This document shows positions 1 to 10,276 of a stretch of DNA of 64,000 nt, piece after piece. Under the pieces are notes generated by a model, which saw nothing but the letters and a program-made list of their open reading frames with translations, was not told where the DNA came from and did no database searches. The position numbers were made by a program, and so were the translations under genes. Origin of the DNA: Xanthomonas melonis (lineage in GTDB: Bacteria; Pseudomonadota; Gammaproteobacteria; Xanthomonadales; Xanthomonadaceae); assembly GCF_020783655.1 (NCBI RefSeq), contig NZ_JAJGQH010000009.1:62001-126000 (forward strand). The letters are read 5' to 3'. How positions within the stretch are numbered: the stretch's first letter is position 1; each line of letters starts with the position of its first letter.

Positions 1-58
1 GCGCAGTAAAGCCGTTCGGGCACGCGCGACAACGGAAGTTTTCAGGGGTGAGTGACGT

Positions 59-1741
59 ATGCGTATGACGTATCTGGCCGCGGCGCTGTCCGCGTGCCTG
101 CTGCTGGCCGCACCAGCGTGGGCGCAGGGGCAGGAGGATTCGGCAGCACCGGCCGCCGGTGCCGCCTTGCCGGCGCTGAAGGATCGTGGCGACGCCGCAG
201 CGACCCTGCCGGTGCGCGGCTTTCGCGTGCGCGACGTCGGCAACTACCCCGATGCCGGTATCGACCCGGCGCGCATCCAGGCCGTGGCCGATGCCGCCTT
301 CGCCGCGCTGGCGCAGGGCCAGCCGGAGGCGGCATTGCGCTTCGACCAGTTGCAGGCGGTCGCCGACACCATCACCCGTGCCTACCGCGAGGCCGGCTTC
401 ATCGTCAGCACCGCCTACCTGCCGGCGCAGACCCCTGGCCCGGACCGGATCATCGAGATCCGGGTCCTGGAAGGCCGCATCGGCCAGATCACCGTGCAGG
501 GCGCGGCGCGCTACCGTGGCTCGGCGCTGTCTGCGCCGCTGCGCCAGCTGCAAGGCCGCCCGCTGCGCAAGCAGGACGTGGATACCGCACTGCTGTATAC
601 CCGCGATCTGCCCGGCGTGTCGTTGTCTTCGGTGCTGCAGCCCGGCCAGAACGCCGGCGAGACCGACGTGGTGCTGGTCGCCAGCGAGTCCACGCGCCCG
701 TACGTCATCAGCCTGGGCGGCAACAACTACGGCACCGAACTCACCGGCCGTTACCGCGCGCAGGCCGGCATCACCTGGAACAGCCCGCTCGGCCTGGGCG
801 ATGTGTTCGCCGCCAACTACGCGTATTCGCTGTCGCCGCGGCAGAGCCAGATCGGCGCGCTGTCGTATGCGCTGCCGGTGGGCCAGGTGTCCGGCCTGAG
901 TGCGGTGGTCGGCGCCAGCCGCAGCGAGCTGGAAGTGCGCAATGGCGTGTTCGCCCGGCTCGGTCTGCGCGGGCCGACCGCGGTGATGTACGCCGGCGCC
1001 GACTGGAAGTTCATCAACCGCGACCTGCTGCAATTGCAGGGCTCGGCGCGGTATCTGCGCGAGACCTCGCGGCTGGAGGCGGCCGGCACCCAGCTCTCGG
1101 ACCAATCCTTCGACGTGGCCGAACTCGGCGCCTCGTTGCGCCGCACCGATCTGCGCTGGCGCGGCGTGGATCTGCTGCAGGTGAGCGTACGCCAGGCCTT
1201 GCGCGACGGCTCGGCCGACCCGGATCTGGTCAGCCCCGATCGCGACAGCCATTTCACCCTGGCGCGGCTGTCCTACACCCGCCTGCAATACCTCACCCGC
1301 ACCCAGCGGCTGTATTTCAAGTTCAGCGGCCAATACAGCGACGACACGCTGGCCCCGCTGGAGCAGTTCGCCGTCGGCGGGCCGGACAGCGTGCGCTCCT
1401 ATCCGGTGTCCGATGCGCTGGGCGACCGCGGCTACTACACGGCGCTGGAATACCACGTCGATGCGCCGGGCTTTGCCGATGTCGCCTCGCCGTTCAACGG
1501 TCGCCCGTGGCGCGAACTGCTGGAACTGGACGTGTTCGCCGATCACGCCCGCGTGTACACAGCCAACGGCGTGGCCGCACCGTCGACCTTCGACGCCGCC
1601 GGTGTGGGCTTCACCTTCCGCCTGCCGCAGTACGCCAATTTCGAATGGCGCCTCACCGCCGCCCTGCCGACCGGACGCCGCAATGCGTCCGATGGACGCG
1701 ACGACGCCCGCATCTACACGCGTTTCGGCTTCACTTTCTGA
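59..1741 (+). CDS. TpsB/ShlB-FhaC family outer-membrane transporter
   Basis: This 560-residue protein is the outer-membrane pore of a two-partner secretion system and should export the TpsA adhesin encoded 11 bases downstream. Residues 1-22 form a signal peptide ending AWAQ. A POTRA-type periplasmic region follows (about 50-210), then a beta-barrel region ending in the aromatic tail FGFTF, typical of BAM-inserted barrels. The L6-loop motif that is VRGY in FhaC reads VRSY here (within DSVRSYPV). The length fits the family (about 550-590). The start at 59 has an AGGGG ribosome site about 10 bases upstream; ATG at 65 is an alternative. The family call is secure; the cargo assignment rests on adjacency. 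Confidence 0.93.
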   Translation: MRMTYLAAALSACLLLAAPAWAQGQEDSAAPAAGAALPALKDRGDAAATLPVRGFRVRDVGNYPDAGIDPARIQAVADAAFAALAQGQPEAALRFDQLQAVADTITRAYREAGFIVSTAYLPAQTPGPDRIIEIRVLEGRIGQITVQGAARYRGSALSAPLRQLQGRPLRKQDVDTALLYTRDLPGVSLSSVLQPGQNAGETDVVLVASESTRPYVISLGGNNYGTELTGRYRAQAGITWNSPLGLGDVFAANYAYSLSPRQSQIGALSYALPVGQVSGLSAVVGASRSELEVRNGVFARLGLRGPTAVMYAGADWKFINRDLLQLQGSARYLRETSRLEAAGTQLSDQSFDVAELGASLRRTDLRWRGVDLLQVSVRQALRDGSADPDLVSPDRDSHFTLARLSYTRLQYLTRTQRLYFKFSGQYSDDTLAPLEQFAVGGPDSVRSYPVSDALGDRGYYTALEYHVDAPGFADVASPFNGRPWRELLELDVFADHARVYTANGVAAPSTFDAAGVGFTFRLPQYANFEWRLTAALPTGRRNASDGRDDARIYTRFGFTF

Positions 1742-1752
1742 GGGATCTGCGC

Positions 1753-4700
1753 ATGCACGCCACCACCCATCCTGCGACGTTGCCGCGCACGCTCCCGTTG
1801 CGTCATTGCCCGCTCGCCCTCGCGCTGGCCGCTGCCCTGATCGGCATGCCGGCCACTAGCCGGGCCCAGGCCGTGGCGGCGAACCAGTTGCCCACCGGTG
1901 GCAGCATCGCCGGCGGTACCGGCACCATCAACGCGGCCAGCGGCGCGACCCTGACCATCGACCAGACCTCCAGCCGGATGGCGTTGAACTGGTCCGCCTT
2001 CGACATCGGCTCGGCGGCCACGGTGACCTTCAACCAGCCCTCCACCAACGCCGCCGTGCTCAACCTGGTGCAGAGCGGCAATCCGACGCAGATCTTCGGC
2101 AATCTCAACGCCAACGGGCAGGTGTTCCTGCTCAACAGCAACGGCATCATCTTCGGCAGCACCGCCAACATCAATGTCGGTGGACTGGTGGCCAGTACCC
2201 TGGGCACGACCGCCGCCAACTTCATGAGCGGCAACGACGTCCTCGACGCCGGTGGCAACACGGTGGCGCTGACCTCCAACAGCGGCACCATCAATGCCGC
2301 CGCCGGTTCGGTCAACCTGATCGGCGGCAAGGTGGTCAACGACGGCACCATTACCGCCACCGCCGGCAACATCAACCTCGCCGGTGCCGACCGGGTCACC
2401 CTCACCTTCGAAACCGGCGGCTTCGGCGTCGTCGTCGACAGGGGGCTGCAGCTGGCGCTGGACAGCCTGGCGGTGGACAACCGCGGCACCTTGAGCGCAC
2501 CCGGCGGCACCATCACGCTGCAGGCGCGCGCGGCGTCCGGCATCTTCAACCAGCTGATCAACAACAGCGGCGTCATTCGTGCCGCGGCGCTGTCCGGCAG
2601 CGATGGCAACGTGTCGCTGGTGGCCAATGGCGTTTCCGGCGTGGCGATCGGCGGCAATGGCAGCATCGACGTCGATAGCGGCAGCATCAACTATTCCACC
2701 AACGGCAGCGTGCAGCAGACCGGCGCGTTGACCGCCGGAACCCTGTTCAGCCAGACCAGTGGCAGCGCCAGCTTCACCGGCAGCAACCGCATCGCCACGC
2801 TGGGCGCGGTGGATGCGCTGGGCAACCTGAGCGTGTCCAACACCATCGGCCTGACCCAGTCGGGCGCGCTGACGGTGGGCGGCACCAGCACCTTCTCGCT
2901 GGCTGGCCAGACGCTGACGCTCACCGACGGCGGCAACCAGTTCACCGGTGCGGTGAACCTGAGCAGCGGCGCCACCCGGATCACCGACAGCGGCGCGCTG
3001 ACCCTGGGCACCCTGACGACCGGCAACCTCACCGCCATCAGTACCGGCGCGCTGAACCTGGGCAGCGGCACCGTGACCGGCACGCTGGAGGCCACCAGCA
3101 ACAACGGTGCGATCACCCAATCCACCGGCAGCGGCCTCACCGTCACCGGCACCAGCAACCTGCAGGCCGGCACCGGTGCCATCACCTTGACCACCGGCAG
3201 CAACGACTTCCAGCAAGCGGTGAGCCTGACCGGCGGCGTCACCCAGATCACCGACGGTGGCGCGCTCACATTGGGCACGCTGGCCACCGGCAACCTCACC
3301 GCGACCAGCACCGGCGCAATGAACCTGGGCAGCGGCACGGTAAACGGTGCCTTGCTCGCCACCAGCAACAACGGTGCGATCACCCAATCCACCGCCAGCG
3401 GCCTGACCGTCACCGGCACCAGCAGCCTGCAGGCCGGCACCGGTGCGATCACCCTGACCACCGGCAGCAACGACTTCCAGCAGGCCGTCGGCCTCAGCGG
3501 TGGCGCGACCCAGATCGTCGACCGCGATGCCTTGCAGATTTCCAGCCTCAACACCGGCGCGCTCAGCGCCACCACCACCGGCGCCCTGACGCTGGGCAAC
3601 GGCACCGTGGGCGGCGCACTGACGGCCATCAGCAACGGGGGCGTGATCGGCCAGACCGGCACCTTGAACGTCACCGGCAACAGCACCATCAACGCCGGTA
3701 GCGGTGCCATCGCGCTGGGCAACGACAGCAACGACTTCACCGGCGGGCTCAGTCTCACCGGCACCGACATCAACGTGCACGACCGCAACAATCTGTCGAT
3801 CACCGCACTGAGCAGCGGTGCCAATGGCGCGGTCGATCTGTTCTCCAACGCCACCCTGACGCTGGCCGCCTTCGCCATCGACACCGGCACCGCATCGCTG
3901 CGGCTGGCCTCCAACGGCGGCGCCTTGAGCACCGCCGGCAGCTTGCGTGGCGGCACGGTGAACCTGCGCGCGCGCGACGGCATCGGCATCGGCCACGACA
4001 TCGACGCCGGTACGCTGATCCTGACCACCGGCAATGCCGCGGTCACCCAGACCGCCGGCGACATCACCGTTGCCGGCGTGACCACCGCCGTCACCGGCAC
4101 CGGTGCGCTCACATTGACCGGGGCTGGCAACAATTTCAGCGGTGCGCTCAACCTCACCACCGGCAACGTGCAACTCAACGACCGCGATGGCCTCACCCTG
4201 GGCACGCTAAGCACCGGCGCGCTCTCGGCCACCAGCACCGGCGCGTTGACGCTGGGCGGCGGCCGGGTCAGCGGCAACCTGAGCGCCGCCAGCAACGGCG
4301 GGCCGATCACCCAGACCGGCGTGCTGACCGTGACCGGCAGCAGCACCCTCGATTCCGGCAGCGGTACCACCACGCTGATCAATGCCGGCAACGACTTCCA
4401 GGGCGCAATGCGCCTGGCCGGCAACGGCATCTCGGTGCGCGACGCCAACGATCTCACCGTCGCCGGGCTCACCCCCGCCAGCAACAGCGCCGTCAGCCTG
4501 TTGGCAGGCGGCACCCTCAGCCTGCCTGCGCAGGCGCTGGACACCGGCACCGGCGATCTGTCGCTGATCTCGCTCGGCGGCGCACTGCGCACGGCCGGCG
4601 CGCTCGGCGGCAACCAGGTGACCCTGCGTGCGCGCGATGCGCTGGGCCTGGGCCACAATCTGCGCTCCGGCAGCGCGCTGACCTTGACCAGCGACGCCGG

Positions 4701-7700
4701 GGCGATCGTGCAGACCGCCGGCGCGATCGTTGCCGCCGGTTCCGCCACCGCCACCGCGGCGGTCGGCAGCGGTGGCATCAGCCTGGACGGCGCCGGCAAC
4801 GACTTCGGCGGCCTGCTGTCGCTCACCGGCGCCACCGTGCGGGTGACCGACAGCGGCGCGCTCACCCTGGGCACGCTGACCACCGGCGATCTCACCGTCA
4901 CCAGTGCCGGCGCATTGCAGCTGGGCAGCGGCACGATCGACGGCGCGCTGGTCGCCATCAGCAACAATGGCGCGATCAGCCAATCCACCGGCAGCGGCCT
5001 GACCGTCGCCGGCACCAGCAATCTGCAGGCCGGCACCGGTGCGATCACGCTGACCACCGGCAGCAACGATTTCCGGCAGGCGGTCAGCCTGGCCGGCGGT
5101 ACCACGCAGATCGCCGACAGTGGTGCGCTGACGCTGGGCACCCTGAGCACGGGCGATCTCACCGTCACCAATAACGGCGCGCTCGATCTGGGCAGCGGCA
5201 CGGTCAACGGCGCGCTGGTCGCCACCAGCAACAACGGTGCGATCGTCCAGTCCGCAGGCAGCGGCCTGACCGTCACCGGCACCGGCACCCTGCAGGCCGG
5301 TACCGGCGCGATCACGCTGACCACCGGCAGCAACGATTTCCGCCAGGCGGTGAGCCTGACCGGCGGCAGCACGCAGATCGTCGACAGCGGCGCGCTGACG
5401 CTGGGCGCGCTCAACACCGGCAACCTCACCGTCACCAGCAACGGGACGTTGAATCTGGGCAGCGGCACGGTCGCCGGTACTCTCGTCGCCACCAGCGGCA
5501 ATGCTGCGATCGGCCAGGCAGATGAACTGATCGTCACCGGTGCCGCCAACCTCGATGCCGGGAGCGGCACGATCGCGCTCAATGACGTCGACAACGATTT
5601 CCGCAGCGGCGTCAGCCTGACCGGCACCGGCATCAGCGTGCACGATCGCGACGATCTGACGGTGACCTCGCTCACCAGCGGTGCCAACGGCGCCATCGCA
5701 CTGACGGCCGAGGGGGCGCTGACGCTGCCCACGCAGAATCTCTCCACCGGCACCGGTGCGCTCAGCCTGACCGCCAATGGCAGCGCATTGAGCACGCTCG
5801 GCAGCCTGGCCGGCGGCAACGTCAGCCTGCGCGCGCGCGACGGCCTCAGCCTCAATCACGACGTCACCGCCAGCGGCACCCTGGGCCTGACCGCCAGCAA
5901 CGCGGCAATCACCCAGACCGCCGGAGTTCTGGACGTCGGTGGTCTGGCCAGCGTCGATGCCGGCACCGGCGCGATCTCGCTCGAGCGCGACAACGACTTC
6001 AAGGGCGGGATCGCGCTGACCGGGCGCAACATCGGCGTGGTCGACGCGAACGACCTGAGCGTCACCTCCCTGGTCAATGGCGGAACCGGCAACATCGCGC
6101 TCACCGCACGCAATACGCTGTCGGCCACCGGCTTGACCAGCGACGGTGTCATGACGCTGCGCGCCGAGAACGGCGCGCTGGCGCTGGGCGGCGATCTCGT
6201 CGGCGACGCCATTTCGCTGTTCAGCGGCAATGCGCTGACACTGGCCACCAGCATCATCAGTCTCACCGGCAGCGGCACCTTGTCGGTGTCCACCAACAAC
6301 AGCGCGATCAATCAGACCGCAGGCATCCTGAGCATCGGTGGCGCCTCCACCTTCAACGCCGGCAACGGCTCGATCGCGCTGGGCCGTATCGACAACGACT
6401 TCCGCGGCGTCGTGAACCTGACCGGCAGCGGCACCCTGGTGCGCGACAGCAACGCCTTGACGCTGGGCGCCGTGTCCACCGGTGCGCTCACCGCCATCAG
6501 CGACGGCGCGCTGACGCTGGGAAGCGGCAGCGCCGACAGCCTGGTGGCGATCAGCAGCGGCCATGCGATCACCCAGACCGGCGCATTGACCGTTCGCCAG
6601 GCAAGCGCGGTGATCGCCGGCGGCGGATCGATCACGCTGGACAATGCCAACAACGATTTCCAGAGCGGCCTGACCCTGGCCGGTTCCGGCATCACGGTGC
6701 AGGACCGCAACGATCTCACCCTCACCTCCTTGACCAGCAACAACAACGGCAATGTCGCGGTGACGGCCGGTGGCAGCCTGACCCTGCCGGCGACCAGCGT
6801 GAACGCCGGCGGCGGCGATCTCAACCTGACCGCCAACGGCGGCAGGGTGAACATCGGCGGCAGCCTGAGCGGGCGTAACGTGGCGCTGTCCGCGCGCGAC
6901 GGCATGACGCTGAGCCAGTCGATCAACGCCACCGGAAACCTGGCGCTGAGCAGCACCAATGCAGCGATCACCCAGAATGCCGGCGCACTGACCGCTGGCG
7001 GCGCCACCACGGTCGACGCAGGCACCGGATCGATCGCCTTGCTTGGCGCCGGCAACGACTTCAACACCGTCAGCCTGGCCGGCAACGGCATCGGGCTGAC
7101 CGACAGCAACGATCTCGGCATTGCCGCGCTGACCAGTACCGGAAACGGCGATGTCGCCGTGACTGCCGGCGGCACCTTGAGCCTGCCGGCGCAGCCCATC
7201 GCGCTCGGCAACGGCAACCTGACCCTGAGCTCCAATGGCGGCACGCTGAGCACCGGTGCAGCGCTGAGCGGCAATACCGTCACCCTGTTCGCCCGCGATG
7301 GTTTGACGCTCGGCCACACCGTCTCCGCCAACACCCTCGACCTGCGCAGCAGCAATGCCGCGATCGCCCAGAGTGGCGGCGCACTCAACGTGGTGGGTGC
7401 CACCACCGTCGATGCAGGCAGCGGCAGCATCGCGCTGAACGGCGCCGGCAACCGCTTCGGCACCGGCATCGGCCTCACCGGAACCGGCATCGCCGTTGCC
7501 GACAGCGGTACTCTGACCATCACCGCCTTGAATGCCGGCGCCAATGGCTCCATTGCGTTGACCGCGGGCGGCGCATTGAATCTTTCCGCACAGACCCTCG
7601 ACACCGGCAGTGCGGACCTCAGCCTGATCGCCAACGGCGGCAGCGTGAGCACCGGCGGCGACCTGCGCGGTCGCAACGTGGCCTTGTCCGCGCGTGACGG

Positions 7701-10227
7701 CCTGACCATCGGCCACGGCATCACCGCCACCCAGGCGCTGACGCTGAGCAGCACCAATGCGGCGATCACCCAGACGGCCGCTGCGCTCGCCGTCGGCACC
7801 ACCACCACCATCGATGCCGGCAGCGGCAACGTTGCGCTCGGTCAAGCGGGCAATGCCTTCGATGGCGTCATCGACCTCACCGCAGGCGATGCACGGATTA
7901 CCGGCAATGCGCTCACCTTCGGCACGCTGTCCACCAATGCACTGACTGCCAGCAGCAATGGCGCATTGACTCTCGGCCGTGGCGTGGTGCGCGGTGCATT
8001 GAACGGCAGCAGCGGCAACGCCGCGATCACCCAGAGCGGCGCGCTCTCGGTCGGCGGTGCGTCAACCTTGAACGCCGGCGGCGGCGACATCTCCCTGATC
8101 AATCCCGATAACGACTTCGTGGGTGCGATTGCGCTGCAAGGTAACGCCATCGCGCTGCGTGATCGCAACGATCTGAGCATCGCTGCCGTGCAGGGCGGCG
8201 CCGATGCAGCCGTATCGCTGGTTGCAGGTGCAGGCCTGAATCTGCCCGCCAGTCGGATCGACACCGGCAACGGCGCACTGACCCTGATCGCGAACGGCGG
8301 CAGCCTGCGCACCAACGGCGCCTTGCGCGGTGGCGATGTGCAAGTGACCGGTGCCAATGGGATCGTCCTGACCGACGCGCTCACCGCTGGCGGCACGCTG
8401 AGCTTGAACACCACCAATGCGGCGATCACCCAAACCGGCGGTGCGCTGCTGGTCGCGGGCAACACCGTGGTCAACGCCGGCAGCGGCACCATTGCGCTGG
8501 ACGCGGCGGGCAACGATTTCCAGGGACTGCTGGCGCTGACCGGCGGCGCCACGCGCGTGCGCGATGCCAATGCGCTCACCCTGGATGCACTCGACACCGG
8601 CGCAATGAGTGTCGCCAGCAACGGTGCATTGAACCTGGGTCTTGGCCTGGTCAATGGCGATCTGGATGCCGCCAGCAACGGCGGTGCGGTGACGCAGACC
8701 GGTGCGCTGACCGTGACCGGCGCCACCCGCATCGACAGCGCCGGTGCGACCATCGTGCTGGCCGATGCAGGCAACGATTTCCAGTCGGCCCTCAGCCTAA
8801 GCGGTGGCGATGCGCGTGTGCGCGATCGCTCAGGGCTGACGCTGGGCAATCTGGACGTTGGCGCGTTGGACGTTGCCAGCGGCGCCGGCCTGGATCTGGG
8901 CCAGGGGCGGATTGGCGGTGCGCTGGTCGCGCGTAGCGGCGGCGCAGCGGTATCGGCCACGCCAGGCGCGATGACTGCCCAGGCGCTTGCCGTGCCTGCA
9001 GCCGATGCTGCAGGTATCAACCAGCAAGGCGCATTGACAGTGGTCGGTACCAGCACGCTCGATGCCGGCACCGCCGCCATCGTGCTCACCGATGCCGGCA
9101 ACGATTTCCAGGGCAATGTGCAGGCCCGTGGCGGCCGCATCGCCATCGTCGACCGCAACGATCTCGCCGCTGCCGTGCAGGCCAGCGGTGCGGTGGACCT
9201 GCAGGCCGGCGGCCAGTTCTCCAGCAGCGGCGCGATCGCCGGCGGCACCGTCGCAGTGGCCAGCGGCGGCGCGCTGCAGCTGGGTCACGACCTCACTGCC
9301 GGCACCGTCAGCCTGCGCAGCGGCGGTGCCATCGCCCAGAGCGCCGGCAGCCTGCGTGCCGGCCAGCTCGGCGGCAGCGCCGCCGGTGCGGCCACGCTGA
9401 CCGGCGCCGGCAATGCCATCGGCACCCTGGCCGATTTCAGCGCGCAGGGCCTGGACGTATTCAGCGCCGGCACGCTGCAGGTGAGCGGGCGCGTGGATGG
9501 CGGTGCCCTGCTGCGCCTGAACAGCGGCGGCACCCTGCTGCTGGATGGCCAGCTCAGCGGCGCCACCAGCTGGCTGCAGGCTGCGGCCGGCATCCGCCAG
9601 CGCGCTGGCAGCACGCTCACTGCCAGCCTGCTCGGCGGCAGCGCCAACGGGCCGGTGACGCTGGGCGATGCCGACAGCTTCCTCGGTAACCGGGTGGTAC
9701 GCCTGGGCAACTTCACCGCCAACGACGGCTTCAGCCTGACCAACGCAGGCGACCTCACCCTGGTACTGGCCAACGGCAGCGTCTACAGCGTGGACGCCGG
9801 CAACAGCGCGCTCTACCTGTCGGTACGCGGCGATCTGCTGCAGGAAGGCCGCGCCACGCTGCGCGACGGCACCGGCAGCTTCTCGGCCACCGGCCGTATC
9901 GGGACCCAGCAGGATCCGATCTATCTGATCGGCACCGGCAGCCAGACCATCGGCTTCGTCGGCATGCCGCCGGCGTACTTCAATGCCACCACCGCGGCCG
10001 GCGGCCTGCTCGATCTGAGCGGCGGCTCCAGCTTCAACGTGCCGGCCTCCGCGTTCGCCGGCCGCGCGCAGAGTTCGGCCAGCCGCACCATCGCCTTTGT
10101 CGATCTGTCCGCCTCCGGCACGCCGTATCGCGCCTTCGGCCTGATCCGTCCGGGCCTGCGCCTGCCCGACGACCAGCAGCCGGCCTGCGATGCCGGCGAC
10201 CCGGACGCGGTCTGCGCCCCCCAGTGA
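1753..10227 (+). CDS. TpsA filamentous-haemagglutinin-type secreted adhesin
   Basis: This 2824-residue exoprotein is the likely substrate of the adjacent TpsB. A signal peptide covers about residues 1-39 (ending TSRAQA). The TPS secretion domain follows, with the characteristic NSNGI motif at 128-132 inside a VFLLNSNGIIFG context. The rest is Gly/Ser/Thr/Asn-rich beta-helix repeat built partly from 89-residue units (267 bases). No autotransporter barrel is present. The only cysteines I saw in the mature part are at 2812 and 2821, close to the C-terminus, as in HMW1-type anchored adhesins. The frame is open upstream through the tpsB region, but the start at 1753 is set by the signal peptide and the 11-base gap. 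The role is adhesion or biofilm by family; the target is unknown. Confidence 0.93.
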   Translation: MHATTHPATLPRTLPLRHCPLALALAAALIGMPATSRAQAVAANQLPTGGSIAGGTGTINAASGATLTIDQTSSRMALNWSAFDIGSAATVTFNQPSTNAAVLNLVQSGNPTQIFGNLNANGQVFLLNSNGIIFGSTANINVGGLVASTLGTTAANFMSGNDVLDAGGNTVALTSNSGTINAAAGSVNLIGGKVVNDGTITATAGNINLAGADRVTLTFETGGFGVVVDRGLQLALDSLAVDNRGTLSAPGGTITLQARAASGIFNQLINNSGVIRAAALSGSDGNVSLVANGVSGVAIGGNGSIDVDSGSINYSTNGSVQQTGALTAGTLFSQTSGSASFTGSNRIATLGAVDALGNLSVSNTIGLTQSGALTVGGTSTFSLAGQTLTLTDGGNQFTGAVNLSSGATRITDSGALTLGTLTTGNLTAISTGALNLGSGTVTGTLEATSNNGAITQSTGSGLTVTGTSNLQAGTGAITLTTGSNDFQQAVSLTGGVTQITDGGALTLGTLATGNLTATSTGAMNLGSGTVNGALLATSNNGAITQSTASGLTVTGTSSLQAGTGAITLTTGSNDFQQAVGLSGGATQIVDRDALQISSLNTGALSATTTGALTLGNGTVGGALTAISNGGVIGQTGTLNVTGNSTINAGSGAIALGNDSNDFTGGLSLTGTDINVHDRNNLSITALSSGANGAVDLFSNATLTLAAFAIDTGTASLRLASNGGALSTAGSLRGGTVNLRARDGIGIGHDIDAGTLILTTGNAAVTQTAGDITVAGVTTAVTGTGALTLTGAGNNFSGALNLTTGNVQLNDRDGLTLGTLSTGALSATSTGALTLGGGRVSGNLSAASNGGPITQTGVLTVTGSSTLDSGSGTTTLINAGNDFQGAMRLAGNGISVRDANDLTVAGLTPASNSAVSLLAGGTLSLPAQALDTGTGDLSLISLGGALRTAGALGGNQVTLRARDALGLGHNLRSGSALTLTSDAGAIVQTAGAIVAAGSATATAAVGSGGISLDGAGNDFGGLLSLTGATVRVTDSGALTLGTLTTGDLTVTSAGALQLGSGTIDGALVAISNNGAISQSTGSGLTVAGTSNLQAGTGAITLTTGSNDFRQAVSLAGGTTQIADSGALTLGTLSTGDLTVTNNGALDLGSGTVNGALVATSNNGAIVQSAGSGLTVTGTGTLQAGTGAITLTTGSNDFRQAVSLTGGSTQIVDSGALTLGALNTGNLTVTSNGTLNLGSGTVAGTLVATSGNAAIGQADELIVTGAANLDAGSGTIALNDVDNDFRSGVSLTGTGISVHDRDDLTVTSLTSGANGAIALTAEGALTLPTQNLSTGTGALSLTANGSALSTLGSLAGGNVSLRARDGLSLNHDVTASGTLGLTASNAAITQTAGVLDVGGLASVDAGTGAISLERDNDFKGGIALTGRNIGVVDANDLSVTSLVNGGTGNIALTARNTLSATGLTSDGVMTLRAENGALALGGDLVGDAISLFSGNALTLATSIISLTGSGTLSVSTNNSAINQTAGILSIGGASTFNAGNGSIALGRIDNDFRGVVNLTGSGTLVRDSNALTLGAVSTGALTAISDGALTLGSGSADSLVAISSGHAITQTGALTVRQASAVIAGGGSITLDNANNDFQSGLTLAGSGITVQDRNDLTLTSLTSNNNGNVAVTAGGSLTLPATSVNAGGGDLNLTANGGRVNIGGSLSGRNVALSARDGMTLSQSINATGNLALSSTNAAITQNAGALTAGGATTVDAGTGSIALLGAGNDFNTVSLAGNGIGLTDSNDLGIAALTSTGNGDVAVTAGGTLSLPAQPIALGNGNLTLSSNGGTLSTGAALSGNTVTLFARDGLTLGHTVSANTLDLRSSNAAIAQSGGALNVVGATTVDAGSGSIALNGAGNRFGTGIGLTGTGIAVADSGTLTITALNAGANGSIALTAGGALNLSAQTLDTGSADLSLIANGGSVSTGGDLRGRNVALSARDGLTIGHGITATQALTLSSTNAAITQTAAALAVGTTTTIDAGSGNVALGQAGNAFDGVIDLTAGDARITGNALTFGTLSTNALTASSNGALTLGRGVVRGALNGSSGNAAITQSGALSVGGASTLNAGGGDISLINPDNDFVGAIALQGNAIALRDRNDLSIAAVQGGADAAVSLVAGAGLNLPASRIDTGNGALTLIANGGSLRTNGALRGGDVQVTGANGIVLTDALTAGGTLSLNTTNAAITQTGGALLVAGNTVVNAGSGTIALDAAGNDFQGLLALTGGATRVRDANALTLDALDTGAMSVASNGALNLGLGLVNGDLDAASNGGAVTQTGALTVTGATRIDSAGATIVLADAGNDFQSALSLSGGDARVRDRSGLTLGNLDVGALDVASGAGLDLGQGRIGGALVARSGGAAVSATPGAMTAQALAVPAADAAGINQQGALTVVGTSTLDAGTAAIVLTDAGNDFQGNVQARGGRIAIVDRNDLAAAVQASGAVDLQAGGQFSSSGAIAGGTVAVASGGALQLGHDLTAGTVSLRSGGAIAQSAGSLRAGQLGGSAAGAATLTGAGNAIGTLADFSAQGLDVFSAGTLQVSGRVDGGALLRLNSGGTLLLDGQLSGATSWLQAAAGIRQRAGSTLTASLLGGSANGPVTLGDADSFLGNRVVRLGNFTANDGFSLTNAGDLTLVLANGSVYSVDAGNSALYLSVRGDLLQEGRATLRDGTGSFSATGRIGTQQDPIYLIGTGSQTIGFVGMPPAYFNATTAAGGLLDLSGGSSFNVPASAFAGRAQSSASRTIAFVDLSASGTPYRAFGLIRPGLRLPDDQQPACDAGDPDAVCAPQ
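2960..8900 (+). repeat. Internal 267-bp coding repeats of the TpsA gene
   Basis: Equivalent CTGGGC(A)GC positions lie at 3058, 3325 and 3592, and again at 4921, 5188 and 5455. Each step is exactly 267 bases (89 codons). The units share near-identical blocks encoding NLQAGTGAITLTTGSNDF and GALTLGTL. Other, more diverged units (motifs RNDLT, NDFQ, ARDGL) fill the rest. These are structural beta-solenoid repeats and probable recombination substrates. Confidence 0.85.
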
Positions 10228-10276
10228 TCGCCTCGCTGCCGCCGCACCGCGGCAGCTTCCAGACGGAGCCTGCGCC

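Noticed and set aside
52-1752. In-frame upstream extension of the TpsA reading frame across the whole tpsB gene
   Set aside because: The translation is Arg/Ala/Gly-rich shadow sequence; the signal peptide at 1753 and the tpsB frame explain the region.
2691-7845. Very long antisense open frames within tpsA (1000-1200 codons)
   Set aside because: The periodic GC-rich repeat keeps antisense frames free of stops; composition is Val/Ala/Pro- or Gly/Gln-rich without family features or starts.
2960-8900. Regular direct repeats considered as a CRISPR array
   Set aside because: The unit is 267 bases, coding, and without unique spacers; no cas genes nearby.
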